A stretch of DNA of 64,000 bases from Orbilia blumenaviensis (GCA_036872755.1 JAVHNS010000017.1:372001-436000); one strand, 5' to 3'; shown: positions 48,221 through 61,484, numbered from the stretch's first letter. Numbers and translations are program-made. The notes: a model not told the origin generated them from the letters alone.

Positions 48221-49505
48221 TCAATGCTGCGCCCTTGTTCTTTCAACTTCATACATGAAATCAAAGTATCCCTTGTCGAAATGGTGCAATCTGACATATC
48301 CGTCCTCACCGCCTACAACCATAATCAGTCAGCATACTTATCCGCTTGTTGGTAAAGGATTCAGTGATATCGCAAAGGGAATCTTACCTGAGGCATAAGA
48401 TACGCCGGCAGGGTGCACTGCAATAGTATTGAGTGGTCCGAAATGGCCCCTAACTCTACCAATTTCATCCTCAAAGATCTTATGATAAAACCTTGCCTCA
48501 AACTTTCCCTGTCTGGCCGAAGTAGTTGTGACGTTCATAGCCTCCTGTCCACCACCTAAGATCACGAAGTCCTTTTTCGCTGTAATAGCCGCAGTGTTGA
48601 GGGGTGTGTCTGTCTCGAACTTCTTGAGAATGTTGAGGGTCTTGACGTCAATGATCTTTGCCGATTTGTCCTTGGAAGCGGTGATGAAGTAGCTCTTGTC
48701 GGCGGACATTTGCATGTCCATAATCAGTGTGCCCCGTTCATGAACTGGGACGTTCAATAGTTGTTCTCCGGTCTTAGCGTCATACTGCGAGACGCTACCG
48801 TCTTCGTGCCCAGCGATGATATATTTCCCAAGATAACTCCACGCAGCAACGACAGCCTTCTTCTTAGTTTCGCAGGTAATACGAAGGGATGGCTCGTCGA
48901 CCTGTTCACCCTCGATATCCGAGTTCACGGGGAAAACAACGATGGTTCCCAAGTGTCCCATACGTTCTTCGGTGGTTCCAAGGACGAAGTTGCCGTCTTC
49001 AGTGAATTCGACGCGCTTGACGGCGGTAGGGAAGTCCCATGTCTTGATAAGCTTGCCGGTCTTCATATCCCACAGACGGATGGTGTTATCGGCACCACCA
49101 CTGGCGAGGATTGTCGAGGTTGGGTTAGGGTCGATCGTCCAGACGGCACCCTGATGGCCGTTGTATGTTCCTAGTCTTTCTCCATTCTACAACCCTGATC
49201 GTTAACGATGATTGTCGGAAGAGAGTCGTATATATGTGGGAGACAGCAACAGTACCTGCGAAAACCAGACACAGATGACATGGTCTTTCGATACCGAGAA
49301 CAGGAGGTCTCCGTCCTTGTTGTACTTGACTTGTGTCAAGGCACGTTCCTGGGTGAGATGAAGTCAGCCGACAGGCCAAACGGTGGTATATAAACGGCGA
49401 CATGAGGGGTGCGACGTACATGGCCTATGTGGAGAACCTGTTAGCTACGACAGCTCGACCGTCCAGGGTACGGGGAAGCTTACCTTGTAATAGAATTGGT
49501 CTCAT
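48221..49505 (-). CDS. TIF34: translation initiation factor eIF3 subunit i (TIF34 / TRIP-1)
   Basis: Five exons (49505-49484, 49424-49420, 49348-49256, 49186-48388, 48312-48221) give 336 residues. This is a seven-bladed WD40 propeller of the eIF3 core that binds eIF3b and eIF3g. It starts [19 protein letters not shown] as in other eukaryotes. Blades end in motifs such as [26 protein letters not shown] and [10 protein letters not shown], and the last exon is [18 protein letters not shown] plus a short tail. The second exon is a 5-base microexon (GCCAT) flanked by TAG and GTACGT, needed to encode the Gly-His of LLQGHERA and to keep frame. Skipping it would shift the frame. Length and ends match the family, so this is a normal housekeeping copy. 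Confidence 0.95.
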
Positions 49506-51781
49506 GTTGGGCTATGTAATGAAGAGAGAGATAGAGTAGGGTAGGAGAAAGGGGCTAGAAGGAGAGCGGAGTAGGACGGGTATATAAAGAGTCCGGAGAG
49601 TGTGCGATTGGGAGCTGTGGTTGATCGAGAGGTCTGATATTGCTGGGATGGGCAATAAGCTGCCTTTCGAGTGTGGCATTAAGCTTTTTTGGTGTGTGAA
49701 TTTTTTTTATTTTTTCGTTTTTGGGTGGCGGAAAAATACAACATCAACAACGCAGCCCTAAATTTGGTGGGACAGCATGCAGGCAAATACTAAAAAAAAA
49801 AAAAAAAAAAAAAAAAGGAAAAGGTGTCTTGGTCATCAGATATGAGTCCTTCGGTAGTTACAACAGTCATACATGACTATGAGAAATTATGCCACTAAGA
49901 GACAAAATGGAATCTCTAACCCTTGGGCCAGAGTGCGGTTTTCCATATCAGAGCCTACGACTTATTGCTATTTGGTCGGTGGTCTCGGGGCACTGGATTG
50001 ATATCGTCGCTACATGGATAAGTTCATGGTTCATGAGCATGCCGCTTTTGAAGTGTATGGTGACAGGGCACAGTCCTTAGTTTCTCAGAGCTAGGGTCAA
50101 GATATATACACTAGCGACCGCTGGGAGCCTCGCCTATGCAGACGCATTCATGATGTCGTGATGCATCGGTACTCCAGCCCCCAGTAATTGAACCTGAAAA
50201 TTATTAAACCACGCATTTGATTTATTGACGGTATCGTAGTAGGTATGGTGTAAGCGGTGGCAACTGGTGGCAATTACCCCGCGAGCTTGGCTGAGCTAAT
50301 CTCGTCCCTTTGCGATATTGTGCCGTTTGAGCTGAGTCTGGGGAAGACTATTTAGAAACCCGGTTCCGTCTATAATCTAGTGCACGGTTCTGGTATATAG
50401 GATCGAACCATAAATCTGGCAATGAGGCTAATCGGGAACCAAGGCAAAAGTTGTCCTGAAGATTAGAGAATAGTAAGGGAATTCTGAAGGTAGATGTTCT
50501 GGACCCACTAGCGCTCAAGCCTTTGATTCACCCACCGTGCACCAAACCAACATACAAATCTAAGCGCCTCGTCCAACAACACAAACCCATTTCTCGTTGG
50601 ATATATAAAAAATGGAAGCCTTGATTCGAATGTTCTCTGGGAATCCCGTAGACTTCGAATTTCGAGAGTTCCGACCCAGCGGTGCCGAATGAGTCATACC
50701 TTCGACCTATCCCGGAGACTTGGCCGATTAATTTATGGTCGGAGTTACTTTAGACGAGGGCTTCGGCAGCGATTGAAACGACCTCCTGGAACAATGCTAG
50801 TCGGGCAGTCCCAAGACAGTTCTGCAACACACCGTTGAGGCTAAATATGATGGGCTTTGCGCCTGGTGGACCATTGGTGGACCAAATTCAGGAATTCCAG
50901 CTCTTGGGGCGGAACCAATACCGATACACCGGCCTTAGTTACATCTAACTTGACACATATGCACAGATGGTAGGAACGCCGTAAGCCGGCGAGTGCGGAT
51001 TACAATTGAACAAGGCCATCATTTAATATTTCTAACCTCGATCCGGTGACTGATGAGCTTGGGGGTTCGCGTACGTAAAACTGCTACCCTTGCAAGCGCA
51101 GAATAACTTGCAGCTGCGCCGGACCTCCTTGGGGGTTCCTCCACGGAGTTGATTGCCTCTAGCGGCGACGTCGGAGTATCTGGATATTCGACAAACCTGT
51201 TAACCTAGAGCTCAGAATTGTCTAGGAATAATGCAAGGGCGCAGGAAAAGTGATCGAGATGGCCACATTGGCGCTCCGAGATATAAATATCGTCTGGGCC
51301 TACCCGCTCACGGAGCAATTGAATAACTTATCCCCCCCATTACGAAACGTAAACCACAGAAGGGATTTCGAGTCCTCCATAAACCTTTGCCCAACAGTCC
51401 TCAACGGCGTGGCAATTGGGTTGATTCAACATCACACAGACCAGACGGCGGCGGGTAGCTAGTATAGCGCTAGTTGCAGAGAAGGGTCATCGAACAGCAA
51501 TCCCTGGCAAATATTCTCACCCCAGTTGACAATCTTTTTTTTTTGTTCCTCAATTTTAAGAGAAAGGAAAAAAAACGTGAGAGAGCTCGAGAGCTGGTTT
51601 TGACGGAACCAACCGGGCATCGGTGCAACATCGGGCAAATCTCCAGCGCGAGAGAGAAAAAACTGTAGCACGAAAAAAGCTAAAAAGCAGGGAACGTCAT
51701 ACACTCCGGCGTCGCGGTCGACAAATATTCACCTTTACCGTCGATAGGGCACAGACCAGGTCCTGACCACATTTCATCGAT
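49506..51781. other. divergent intergenic region
   Basis: 2.3 kb between eIF3i and the C1-THF synthase. Contains an A25 tract at 49792-49816. No open frame of note, no RNA gene recognised. Confidence 0.55.
49792..49816. repeat. poly(A) tract, 25 bases
   Basis: Uninterrupted A run about 290 bases upstream of eIF3i. Confidence 0.9.
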
Positions 51782-54700
51782 ATGCCGGCCTTGGCTAGAA
51801 TTTCGCGCTATGGGGTGGCTGGCCTTCGCGGTCGAAGCTGCATGCGCATGTGGAGGGGTAGCGCAGGTGCTGACTGCGGGCGTTTGTCGAGCCTAATCTT
51901 CCACCGGCAGCAGTCAGCGCTACCCCACCAAAACAACGACCATTTCATCCACCAACCCGCGACAATAGCACAGAATCCCTTCCAAGGACTCAATCGTCGC
52001 TCGCACCCTTCATCGTCTGCAGCAATGGTCGCCCAAAAGATTGACGGAACGGCTATCGCCAAGTCGATTCGCGAACGGCTGCATGACCAAATCAAAAAGA
52101 AGCAGGAGACCTCGCCGAGGTTCAAACCTGCGTTGACCATCATTCAAGGTAAGTTATAAGTTCCGTTGCGCCGAGAAGCACTGTTTTCATGTCGACGAAG
52201 CTGACAGTTTCCAAAGTTGGTGATAGATCCGACTCGAGTAAGTTCCCTTCTATCTGCAAATTTAGAATTTAAAATTTTAGACCACTCATTGACAATTGGG
52301 AAGGCGTCTATGTTCGCATGAAGTTAAAGGCTGCCGAAGAGGTTTGTTCCACTAAATTTTCTTTATGCCTAAATTGCCTAAAGTGGCTAACAACAACATC
52401 TCCAGGCCAAAATTATCTGCGAATTAAAAAAGTTTGACGAAGATGTCACTGAGGCTGAAGTAAGTGAATAACATTAATAAAAGAAATATATTATTATCTA
52501 AGAGGATGTATGTCTAACTTGCGACATAGCTTTTGGGGTATATCTATAGCCTCAACAATAACACTAACGTCCATGGTATCCTTGTCCAACTTCCTCTTCC
52601 AAAGCATCTCTCTGAGCATACTGTCACATCAGCTGTCGATGCTGAGAAGGATGTCGATGGTTTCGGTACCATCAACATTGGAGAGCTTGCCAAGCGTGGT
52701 GGACAGCCATTGTTTGTCCCATGCACTCCAAAGGGTGTCATGACTCTGCTTGAAGAATCTGGTGTCGATCTGAAAGGCAAGAACGCCGTCGTCTTGGGCA
52801 GAAGTGACATTGTTGGAAGCCCCGTCTCGTACCTCCTGAAGAATGCAGATGCCACAGTCACTGTCTGCCACTCCAAAACAGAAAACCTCCCAGCGATCAT
52901 CAAGGAGGCTGATATCTTGGTCGCAGCAATTGGAAAGGCTAAATTCGTTCAAGGAGAGTGGCTGAAACCTGGTGCTGTTGTCATTGATGTAGGCACAAAC
53001 TACATTCCTGATAGCACCAAGAAGTCTGGCCAAAGAATGGTTGGAGATGTCGATTATGATTCCGCCTTTGAGGTTGCTTCTTACATCACACCCGTCCCTG
53101 GTGGCGTTGGACCGATGACAGTATGCATGCTCATGCAGAACGTTGTCAATTCCGCCATGCGTTTCTACGAACGTACCGCTGCCCGCTCGGTCACTCCAAT
53201 TCCTCTCAAGCTCCTCTCACCAGTTCCAAGCGACATCGCTATCTCTAGGGCTCAGAACCCAAGGAATATCAAGTCTATCGCAAACGAACTTGGTATCACG
53301 GATACCGAGTGCGAGTTGTATGGTGCTCATAAGGCCAAGGTCAAGCTTGAATTGCTTGATAGACTATCCCACCGCAAGAACGGGAAATATATCTTGGTCG
53401 CTGGTATTACACCAACTCCTCTTGGCGAGGGTAAATCTACCACAACTGTCGGTCTCGTCCAGGCTCTTGCTGGACACTTGGACAAGATTGCTTTTGCCAA
53501 TGTTAGACAGCCCAGTCAAGGACCTACTTTTGGTATCAAGGGTGGTGCTGCTGGAGGTGGTTACAGTCAGGTCATTCCTATGGATGAGTTCAACCTTCAC
53601 TTGACTGGTGATATTCACGCCATTACTGCCGCCAACAACTTGTTGGCCGCTGCCATTGAAACAAGGATGTTCCACGAAAATACGCAGAAGGACAAGGCTC
53701 TCTACAGCCGTCTTGTCCCGAGGAAGAAGGGAAAGAGAGAATTTGCCCCTGTCATGTTCCGCCGCTTGAAGAAGCTCGGAATTGACAAGACAAATCCAGA
53801 TGAGTTGACCGAGGAGGAGATCGCTAAGTTCGTTAGACTTGACATTGATCCCGATACCATCACATGGCGTCGTGTGCTCGATATCAACGATCGCCACTTG
53901 CGCCAGATCACCGTTGGACAGGCCCCCACCGAGCGTGGACAGACTAGAGTTACCGGATTCGATATCTCTGTCGCTAGTGAATGTATGGCTATTCTTGCGT
54001 TGTCTAATAGCTTGAGCGATATGAGAGAGCGACTTGGAAACATGGTTATTGGCACCAGCAGGTCCGGTGACCCGGTTACCTGTGACGATATCGGTGCCGG
54101 TGGTGCTCTTACTGCTTTGATGAAGGATGCTATCAAGCCGAATCTCATGCAGACTCTGGAGGGAACTCCAGTTTTTGTCCACGCTGGTCCTTTCGCCAAC
54201 ATCAGTATCGGCGCAAGCTCTATCTTGGCTGACAAGATTGCGCTCAAGCTTGCCGGTACTGAGTCTGACGAGGATTATGAGACTAAGGCTGGTTATGTCG
54301 TCACCGAGGCCGGTTTCGACTTCACTATGGGTGGTGAGCGGTTCTTCAACATTAAGTGCCGATCTTCTGGCCTCGTCCCAGATGTTGTCGTCATTGTTGC
54401 TACCGTCCGCGCCTTGAAGGTCCATGGAGGTGGCCCTGAGATCACCCCAGGAGCACCAATCCCAGAGGCATACACGACTGAGAACATCGACCTACTCAGG
54501 GCTGGTTGCGTCAACCTTGGCAAGCATATTGCCAACGCGAAGCGCTATGGGGTCCCAGTTGTCGTTGCCATCAACAGATTCAGGTAAGCTTCATACAGAG
54601 AAATAAGTTTATTGAGTAGTTGCTAACATTGAACTAGCACCGACACCGATGCTGAACATCAAGTCATCCGTGACGAGGCTATCAAGGCGGGTGCTGAGGA

Positions 54701-55280
54701 TGCCATCCCAGCAAACCACTGGGCTGAAGGTGGTATCGGCGCCATTGACCTCGCTAACGGAGTCATCAAGGCTTCTACCCAGCCTAAGGACTTCAAACTT
54801 CTCTATACCACTGAGGGCACTATCGAAGAGAGAATGGCCATCATTGCTAAGGAGATGTATGGCGCCGACGGCATTGAATTGAGCGAGTTGTCGAAGACCA
54901 AGATCGACACATACTCTCGCCAGGGATACAATAACCTCCCTATTTGTATTGCTAAGGTAAAAATCCTATAGCCTTTTTAGTAAGAGCATGCATTAACACA
55001 TGTGGATAGACTCAATACTCCCTCTCCCACGACCCCAGTTTGAAGGGTGCCCCAACCGGCTTCACGGTGCCGATCCGTGATGTCCGCCTTTCTGCTGGTG
55101 CTGGTTACCTCTATGCTCTTGCTGCGGACATCCAGACCATTCCTGGGTTGCCAACCGCTGCTAACTACATCAACGTAAGTTTCCATCTATAAATCCCAAA
55201 CAAAAGGCTGGCTCAAACTAAGTGGGTATCTTTAGATTGATGTTGATCCTGAGACCGGCGATGTCGACGGACTCTTCTAA
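51782..55280 (+). CDS. ADE3: trifunctional C1-tetrahydrofolate synthase (MTHFD1 / ADE3-MIS1 type)
   Basis: Eight exons (51782-52148, 52217-52237, 52304-52341, 52406-52459, 52530-54583, 54638-54956, 55010-55174, 55236-55280) give 1020 residues. The N-terminal methylene-THF dehydrogenase/cyclohydrolase part shows [11 protein letters not shown] (catalytic Tyr and Lys), [29 protein letters not shown] and [11 protein letters not shown]. The formate-THF ligase part follows from about residue 400 with the P-loop-like [31 protein letters not shown] and the C-terminal [16 protein letters not shown]. The enzyme interconverts one-carbon folates for purine, thymidylate and formyl-Met synthesis. The first 81 residues are Arg/Ser-rich and resemble a mitochondrial presequence. 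An in-frame ATG at 52025 would start a cytosolic form of 939 residues, near the size of yeast ADE3. Yeast has separate genes for the two forms; here one gene may supply both. Confidence 0.95.
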
Positions 55281-56005
55281 ACGGGCTATAATGCCCTTGG
55301 AGTACATGGATCCGATTTAACGTACCAACGGAGAATACGATACTTAATTTCAACAATAGTCCTTATATGATAGTGGACACCTCTAGAATTGCACTTTTGA
55401 GCGCCGACTTGGATCTCAACGATACCCTGTAAAGTTTCTCTTGCTTTTTATACTTGTAGAATTAGAAAAGAACATACCATCCTTTTTTAAAAAACATTCG
55501 AGGCATCTCCACAGCATAATGCTGGCTATGATATGTTGTGTCACATTATTCTGGCTGACGATTCAATTAGTAATCCATGCATGACAAACATGACGCTAGT
55601 CAGGCATGGGAGCTATAGGTAAGTCCAGTCATCGATATGCATATACGGTCTTACACAGACGCATATCAGTATATCATATAGTATCAAACGGCTCTACCAC
55701 CTGATTTTGAGAATGGAAGGCAAGATATACCGAGAAAGCTTATGTGGTTCTAAGCATTTACCAAGGCGGGAGCGATTTCGAATTTACCTTATAAAGCACC
55801 CCCTCCAGCCCGCCATCGATGCATACTCAAAAATTGCGTGTTCTTGAATCAACCATGACTAAATATTCAAACCACGGACATAACAGAGTAGCCAAAAATA
55901 ATTAGCATACTGCGACTTTCTCGGCCCTGAATCGTACACAGACATTATAAGACCTAGTTCTTATACCTGAATACGCAAATTTACATCTCCAAACCTATCT
56001 ACAGA
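55281..56005. other. intergenic
   Basis: About 0.7 kb between two plus-strand genes. No gene or repeat recognised. Confidence 0.6.
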
Positions 56006-56524
56006 ATGACGACCAGAACTAAAGGCCAGTACGGTCTAATCTACCGTATCCTCTTTTTCTATCTAGAGCCACTGTCTGCCCTCGGTGGCTCCTACCTCAC
56101 CCACTTCACCCCAGAAAAATATTTCTCAATCGTTATCCCCGGAAACACCGACCCAATCCTCACTAACACCCAACTTCTTGCAACAAACCTCGCATCTTCA
56201 TACATACATTTCACAATAATCGAAGCCGTTCTCCTACGGTTTACAAATGACGTCAGAGTATGGAGAACGGCGGTGCTCGCAATGCTGCTTAATGATTTGA
56301 TACATCTCTACGGACTTTATGTTGCACGAGAGAAGGAAGGGTTGGGATTCATCTGGGACTTTGGAAAATTCGAGGATTGGGAGACGTTTGGACCGAGCTA
56401 TCTCCCACTTTTTTTAAGGCTGTGCTTTCTGGCGGGGTGGGATGGTTGGAAAGGTGAAGAAGGTAGAATTACGGTTGGAGAGGGGCGGGAAAGTAAGGGA
56501 ATCCCATATCTTTGCTATAGTTAA
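56006..56524 (+). CDS. DUF7704-family membrane protein
   Basis: Single exon, 172 residues. The opening YRILFFYLEPLSALGGSYL followed by a short loop with Pro and Tyr, then a second hydrophobic segment (SSYIHFTIIEAVLLRF), TNDVRVWRTAVLAMLLNDLI and HLYGLYVARE match the fungal DUF7704 pattern of about four membrane helices. The function of the family is unknown; some members sit in secondary-metabolite or stress-related loci, but no such context is seen here. The C-terminus after LRLCFLAGW is hydrophilic and glycine-rich. The ATG is preceded by ACAGA and is the first of the frame. The assignment is from remembered pattern, not from a search. Confidence 0.75.
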   Translation: MTTRTKGQYGLIYRILFFYLEPLSALGGSYLTHFTPEKYFSIVIPGNTDPILTNTQLLATNLASSYIHFTIIEAVLLRFTNDVRVWRTAVLAMLLNDLIHLYGLYVAREKEGLGFIWDFGKFEDWETFGPSYLPLFLRLCFLAGWDGWKGEEGRITVGEGRESKGIPYLCYS

Positions 56525-59500
56525 GTCGGTCTTCAGGATTGTTCTGTACTAAGCTCGTCTTCCGCCACTACGCCAGGCCCATACGGTTCTAGTCTACTAG
56601 AATAGAGTGGCTATACAGACGGCTGGCCTGAGGCTTCTTAAACGGGGCAATCCACCGTATTTAGCTAGACATCTACCACGCATCGATATTCTCCAACCGA
56701 GCCTACCGGCTTCACCGACCACACTCCGACACAAACGAAAACAACAAACGTAACAGCAGAAATTAATTCAATTTAGGCAGGTGGTTAACTCTCAGAAATC
56801 GAAAGTCCTGTAGGACAGTACCATGCTATGCAAAAGGAAGATTTTTTTACGTTCCTTGCGGAGTCGGACCATTTTTACCACACATGGCTCGCCTACCTGC
56901 ACGATGCCGCGGGAGAGACAGGGACGAAAACCAGGAAAAACTCAGCAGTAATTTTTGCATTCTGGCAGGGATATAATACGAGTCATTGGTATTGTTTTTA
57001 GGGTTTTTGTATGTCATAGAGTGTCCCTCTAGTGTGCTATTTATATGAATGTTATGAGCTAGTGTCTTCATTAGTGTCAAATGCAATGAATCCGTCGATG
57101 CACTCGTTAGTTCATATCACAGATATTATAGCCTGTCCGATGGCTAGGCACGACTTATAATTTTGTGTTTAATACACTGACAGTGGTAATATTTTAAAAC
57201 TACTTATACTTTGGCGTATAAAACATTTGGGAGACATCGATATATGTTGTTGAATGTCGATGACCTGATAAACGATTTAGCCCCTCTGCAAGTCATACAT
57301 ATCGATCGCATCCGCATTGCAAGACATCAATACCCGATGTGCATGTAATTGCGACCGCGACCGCGACCACCAATAGAATCTATTATTCCAGCAATTGCGC
57401 AACCTTAAACTTCAACCCTATTGTTGTCAAGTGTTATTTTCTTATCTCCGGAAATATCGCATGCGCATGCCATAGTTTCGATACAACAGGTACCACCAGA
57501 GGAGGAATTGTTTCGAGAAATATACAGGATCATGATGAGGAGTTTGGAAGCTACGTGGGTGCATGCCACTATCAATTGATCAACAGGACCCAGGTTCAAT
57601 CATAGGAACGTTAAACCGGCTTCGAATATCTCGCGTGGCAGGGCTTGACACTACCCCGCCCCCGGTCTGAGACAATAAAAGGGTTCAAGTATTGAAATGT
57701 TTCAAGCTAAAGGAGTGGATTCCTATGTAGTGTTATACCTAGTATCATCATGGGGGACTTGAGGAAACCTTGTGTTCAAAATTTCACGATGTTGTATTAC
57801 GTATATTTCAGGTGCATTGCTTACAGCCTTCCGAATTTCAAGATCTCGAGTTGCACAAATTGGGAGGATGTATGGTGGGGCCAAACACGGGATTCAATGC
57901 AACAACAAGGAAATAGATCGCTGGATCATCTGACTGGCGCATAACGGTATTCATTCTGGGAAATGGTCTGGTTTCTCAGAAGGGAAGTTGGAAATGCCAG
58001 CTATCAACTGTTGCAGAAACGTAACGTAACGCATGTTTGCATCTGCCATGTGGTTGGGCGTATCATGGAAGCCCAAAGAGGCTCACCCAAGCCTAAAGTG
58101 CCCGTCAAGCATCCGAATCCCTGCCCTCACCAAGGCCACTAGTTAGAAGATCAAGGGTTGGCAATATCCGTTCGTCTGATTAGCGAGGTTCGAGGCTGAA
58201 ATAACGTCAGGCAGACAAGGTATGGAGGGGAGCCAGAATATCAAGTCAGGTTTCAAACATGGGCAGACGGTTTTTTTTCTCCTCGCAACTCCAAACTTCC
58301 TCGACATTAATTATCTTCGCCGTTTGTGTCAGAGAAGCCTTCTGCTGTTTTGACGTTTTCTTCCCGCTGCGAAATCGAGCTACGCAATTCGTCCAATATT
58401 TTCTCTACTAGGGTGGGGTTTCCCAAGCCAAGAGCAGCTCTTGAACTTGGCCCCAAACTCCAATTCGAAATCCGAAGCGGTGTGCTGCCCGAGTTCTCCG
58501 TCTGTTATCCATTTTGGGTTGACTAGTCGGATGGGGACCACCAAATCCATCCGACTTCGAAGGAAGGAATTCGAAAGGACCACCAGCAAGCCAGCCAGCC
58601 TTTTTTCCAGATGAAGGGCTCCTCACCACATCCTGATATGATACGCTTTTGCATATGCTGTGCATTTTGGCGTGGCATCCGTTAGATAGTCTCCAGGACC
58701 GAGAGGATGTTGAACAATATTAGGCATACCATAGTGCAGCGATGTCGCCGTTCTGGCCTGGCGACTGATCATGCGAGGCTACGTCTCGCAGCTCTGGCTT
58801 GCTCGAGAGGCCTAAATATGGGACTTCGAAGAAGAAACAAGACATGGGCGAAGACTTCTTACGCCTCGACGGCCGAGAGTACTTTACTTTACTTTACTTA
58901 GTATGTTTTTCTTTCGGCCTAATATTGAATGCACCTCAAGAGCAAGCGAGACTTCGAGCTGAGATCCATATCACCAGAGCGCGCAAGATATGGCTGTTTG
59001 CCTCAAACTGGCCAGAAATAACTGCTAAAACCCTCCGAATATTTATGGGGCTTTGCAGGCATGAGACAAGCTCCATCGCTTCGTTTAAGCCATGGTCATC
59101 CCGATACTAGGGAAGAGGCCCACACACCCTATTGCGACAGGTGAGAGGGCGCTCCTCATGATCACATACTTCGTACTTACTACTACACAGTACATGTTTT
59201 CCCACCTTCGCCTAGACGAATTGGTACAATATGTGTGTCGACCCGTTACCAGGAATCATGCAGCTTTTCTATTACGTTTATCGCTCGAAGTTTACTATGT
59301 TTCGTGCGGTCTCTGCCCACCCCATTGTGGGGTCCCGAGTTCTCGTATCGAATGCAGGGAACTCAGTCTTTCTCAGGTAAACACCACTTACAAACATCAT
59401 ATCTTACGACTTCAACGGCCCTTTTCTTTTTTTCTACTATTTCTCAATTCAATCTAGCAACCAAACCGAGGACCCAAAAAGCTTATAGTTTGTTTTTTCC

Positions 59501-59938
59501 TCGGACAGACGAAAACTCATGTCGTGGGCTCCGAAGAGATCTGGTTCGTCCAGCATGCGTGCACTTGTCTCTTTGAGCTGCAGGGTATCCCAATATCCGA
59601 TGTGATCTCAATTCGAGATAATATCTAGGCTGCCTGCCGCATGATGTCCCCCAATTAATATACACCCAACCCTCGTAAATGTCAATCCTCGGGGTGCTCC
59701 TTCCTTATATCGCGTTCTAGAATTGCCATGCCACGAACACAAGCTTCGGAACCTCACATAGAACAGTAACATCTTCCTGCAGAAGAACAGGCACAAGTTC
59801 GATCGATTCAGATATTATCTTTCTTTCCTCACCTGATCGATTCCCGAAGGCACACACACCATTACCCGTATCCACAACAGTTTTGCAGGGCTGTGACGTC
59901 GTAGGAGCCATCGACGCTCCAATTTGTGGAAATACACA
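56525..59938. other. 3.4-kb gene-poor region
   Basis: No convincing gene on either strand. Small tandem repeats are present: GCGACC x3 at about 57351-57368 and ACTTT repeats at about 58880-58900. The open frames near 58300-59580 overlap one another on both strands and resemble no family. Confidence 0.5.
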
Positions 59939-61484
59939 ATGAGTAAAAGCACACTTGGTGGGCCGAAGATTGTTATAGGGTACTACGAAATCCCGTTAGC
60001 AGAGAAGCTATCATGGCCGCCGCCGAATACCATCAACCCTCCACGGAAAGGGCACTACCTTCTCCCATTGATCGGGATCCTTTTTGCAATGTCGACAATA
60101 GCAACAGCTCTTAGGATATACACCAGATTGTTTGTCCTTCGAACGTTTGGACACGATGATATTTTGATATTACCGGCGTACCTGGCCGCGTTAGCCATTA
60201 TTATCGCGGAGATCAAAAGTTTAGAAGCGGGGTGGGGATTACATGTCTGGGATTTCTTGCTGGAACAGGCCAGGCTGCTAGTAATCAGTGGATACGTTGT
60301 GCAGGTGTCAGTGGGAGTTTGCTGTTGGCTTACGAAAATGTCGATTCTCCTCTCTTATCTTCGATTCGCCCAAGGAAAGTTACGACTATGGGTTAAATTG
60401 TCACTGGTGTTTGTGACCCTCTGGAGCATTGCATTGCTGGTTCCGATGATTCTATCTTGCTACCCACCTCACCTCTACTGGGATTATTACGTCCGGACGC
60501 CCGATATGAAGTGCTTTTCGCCATTTCAAATCCGTATTCTGCAGTACACATCCTGCTCGCTGAACATTTTCTCCGATGTAATTATATTGATATTACCGCT
60601 TCCGACAGTTTGGAATTTGAAGATGCCACCCCGTCAGAAGTGGACTTGTGCGTTAATCTTCATGTTGTGGACGGTTGCAACTATTGCGGCGGTTCTGCGG
60701 TTGGCGAATACAGTGACGTATTTTCAAGTTTTCGATGCAAGCTGTGAGTACCCCATTGACATTCCATATATCTATTTGAGGTGCGAGATCTAACAGACTT
60801 CAATTAGGGTACGGCTACGATCTATGGGTTTATGTCACTTTGGAAAGCAACCTTGCAGTTGTATGCGCCTGTGCGCCCGGGATCAAGCCGCTTGTAGTCT
60901 TGATCTGGCCCAAATTCGACAAACTACACCCAAGCCACGACAGTGCTCCACAAGCAAGAGCTCCGATCCGAAATCTTAAGCCCCGAACTCGTGGTGTCGT
61001 CGAGTTGATTAAGACGGCAGCAGGTGTTCGTGCCAGCAGGTTCATTTCGAACGAAACCTGGGGCGGGTCAACAAAGCAGGGCACGGTAACAAGTACTATT
61101 CTCGACGAAGAACACGGTTTAGGACCTAAGGGAAAGCCTGTCGAGTTGGCAGTCCAGGTGCCAGAATCGCAGCCGTTGGATACGAGTGCAGCAGAAATAG
61201 AGCCAAAGGTACCCGAAGCAGTGGCTTCTCCGCCAAAGATTAATACGGCAGTAAGCCCGAGCGGCCGGTCGTCTACAACATCAGCACGGTTTTCGGTAGA
61301 CCTGCCGTTTCAGCAATTCTCGCCAATCGAGTCGGGAGAACACCTGCCGATACAGAATTTCACTCCAGTAGTGGGACCGGGTGAGACATCGCCAGCTGAT
61401 ACCTTTGGTCGGCCTATACCTCCCATTTCGCAGACTTCAGACATAACGATCCAGCCTCCTCCCGAAGCTCGACGTCAACATTAA
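59939..61484 (+). CDS. Pth11-like / fungal rhodopsin-domain integral membrane protein
   Basis: Two exons (59939-60743, 60808-61484) give 493 residues. Seven membrane segments are visible, starting LLPLIGILFAMSTIATALRI. The family motifs include ALRIYTRLFVLRTFGHDD after TM1, KMSILLSYLRF in the middle, DVIILILPLPTVWNLKMPPR in the fifth and sixth helix region, and ESNLAVVCACAPGIKPLV near TM7. A hydrophilic Pro/Ser-rich C-tail of about 200 residues follows. The group (SAT4/Pth11-related, Fung_rhodopsin domain) is large in Pezizomycotina. A few members are GPCR-like sensors of surface or host cues, most are uncharacterised. There is no CFEM domain at the N-terminus. The ATG at 59939 is the first in frame; the intron restores FDASW-YGYDLWVYVTLES. 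Confidence 0.88.

Noticed and set aside
53364..54425. 353-codon minus-strand open frame
   Set aside because: Antisense to the formate-THF ligase domain; codon structure of the real gene keeps the opposite strand open.
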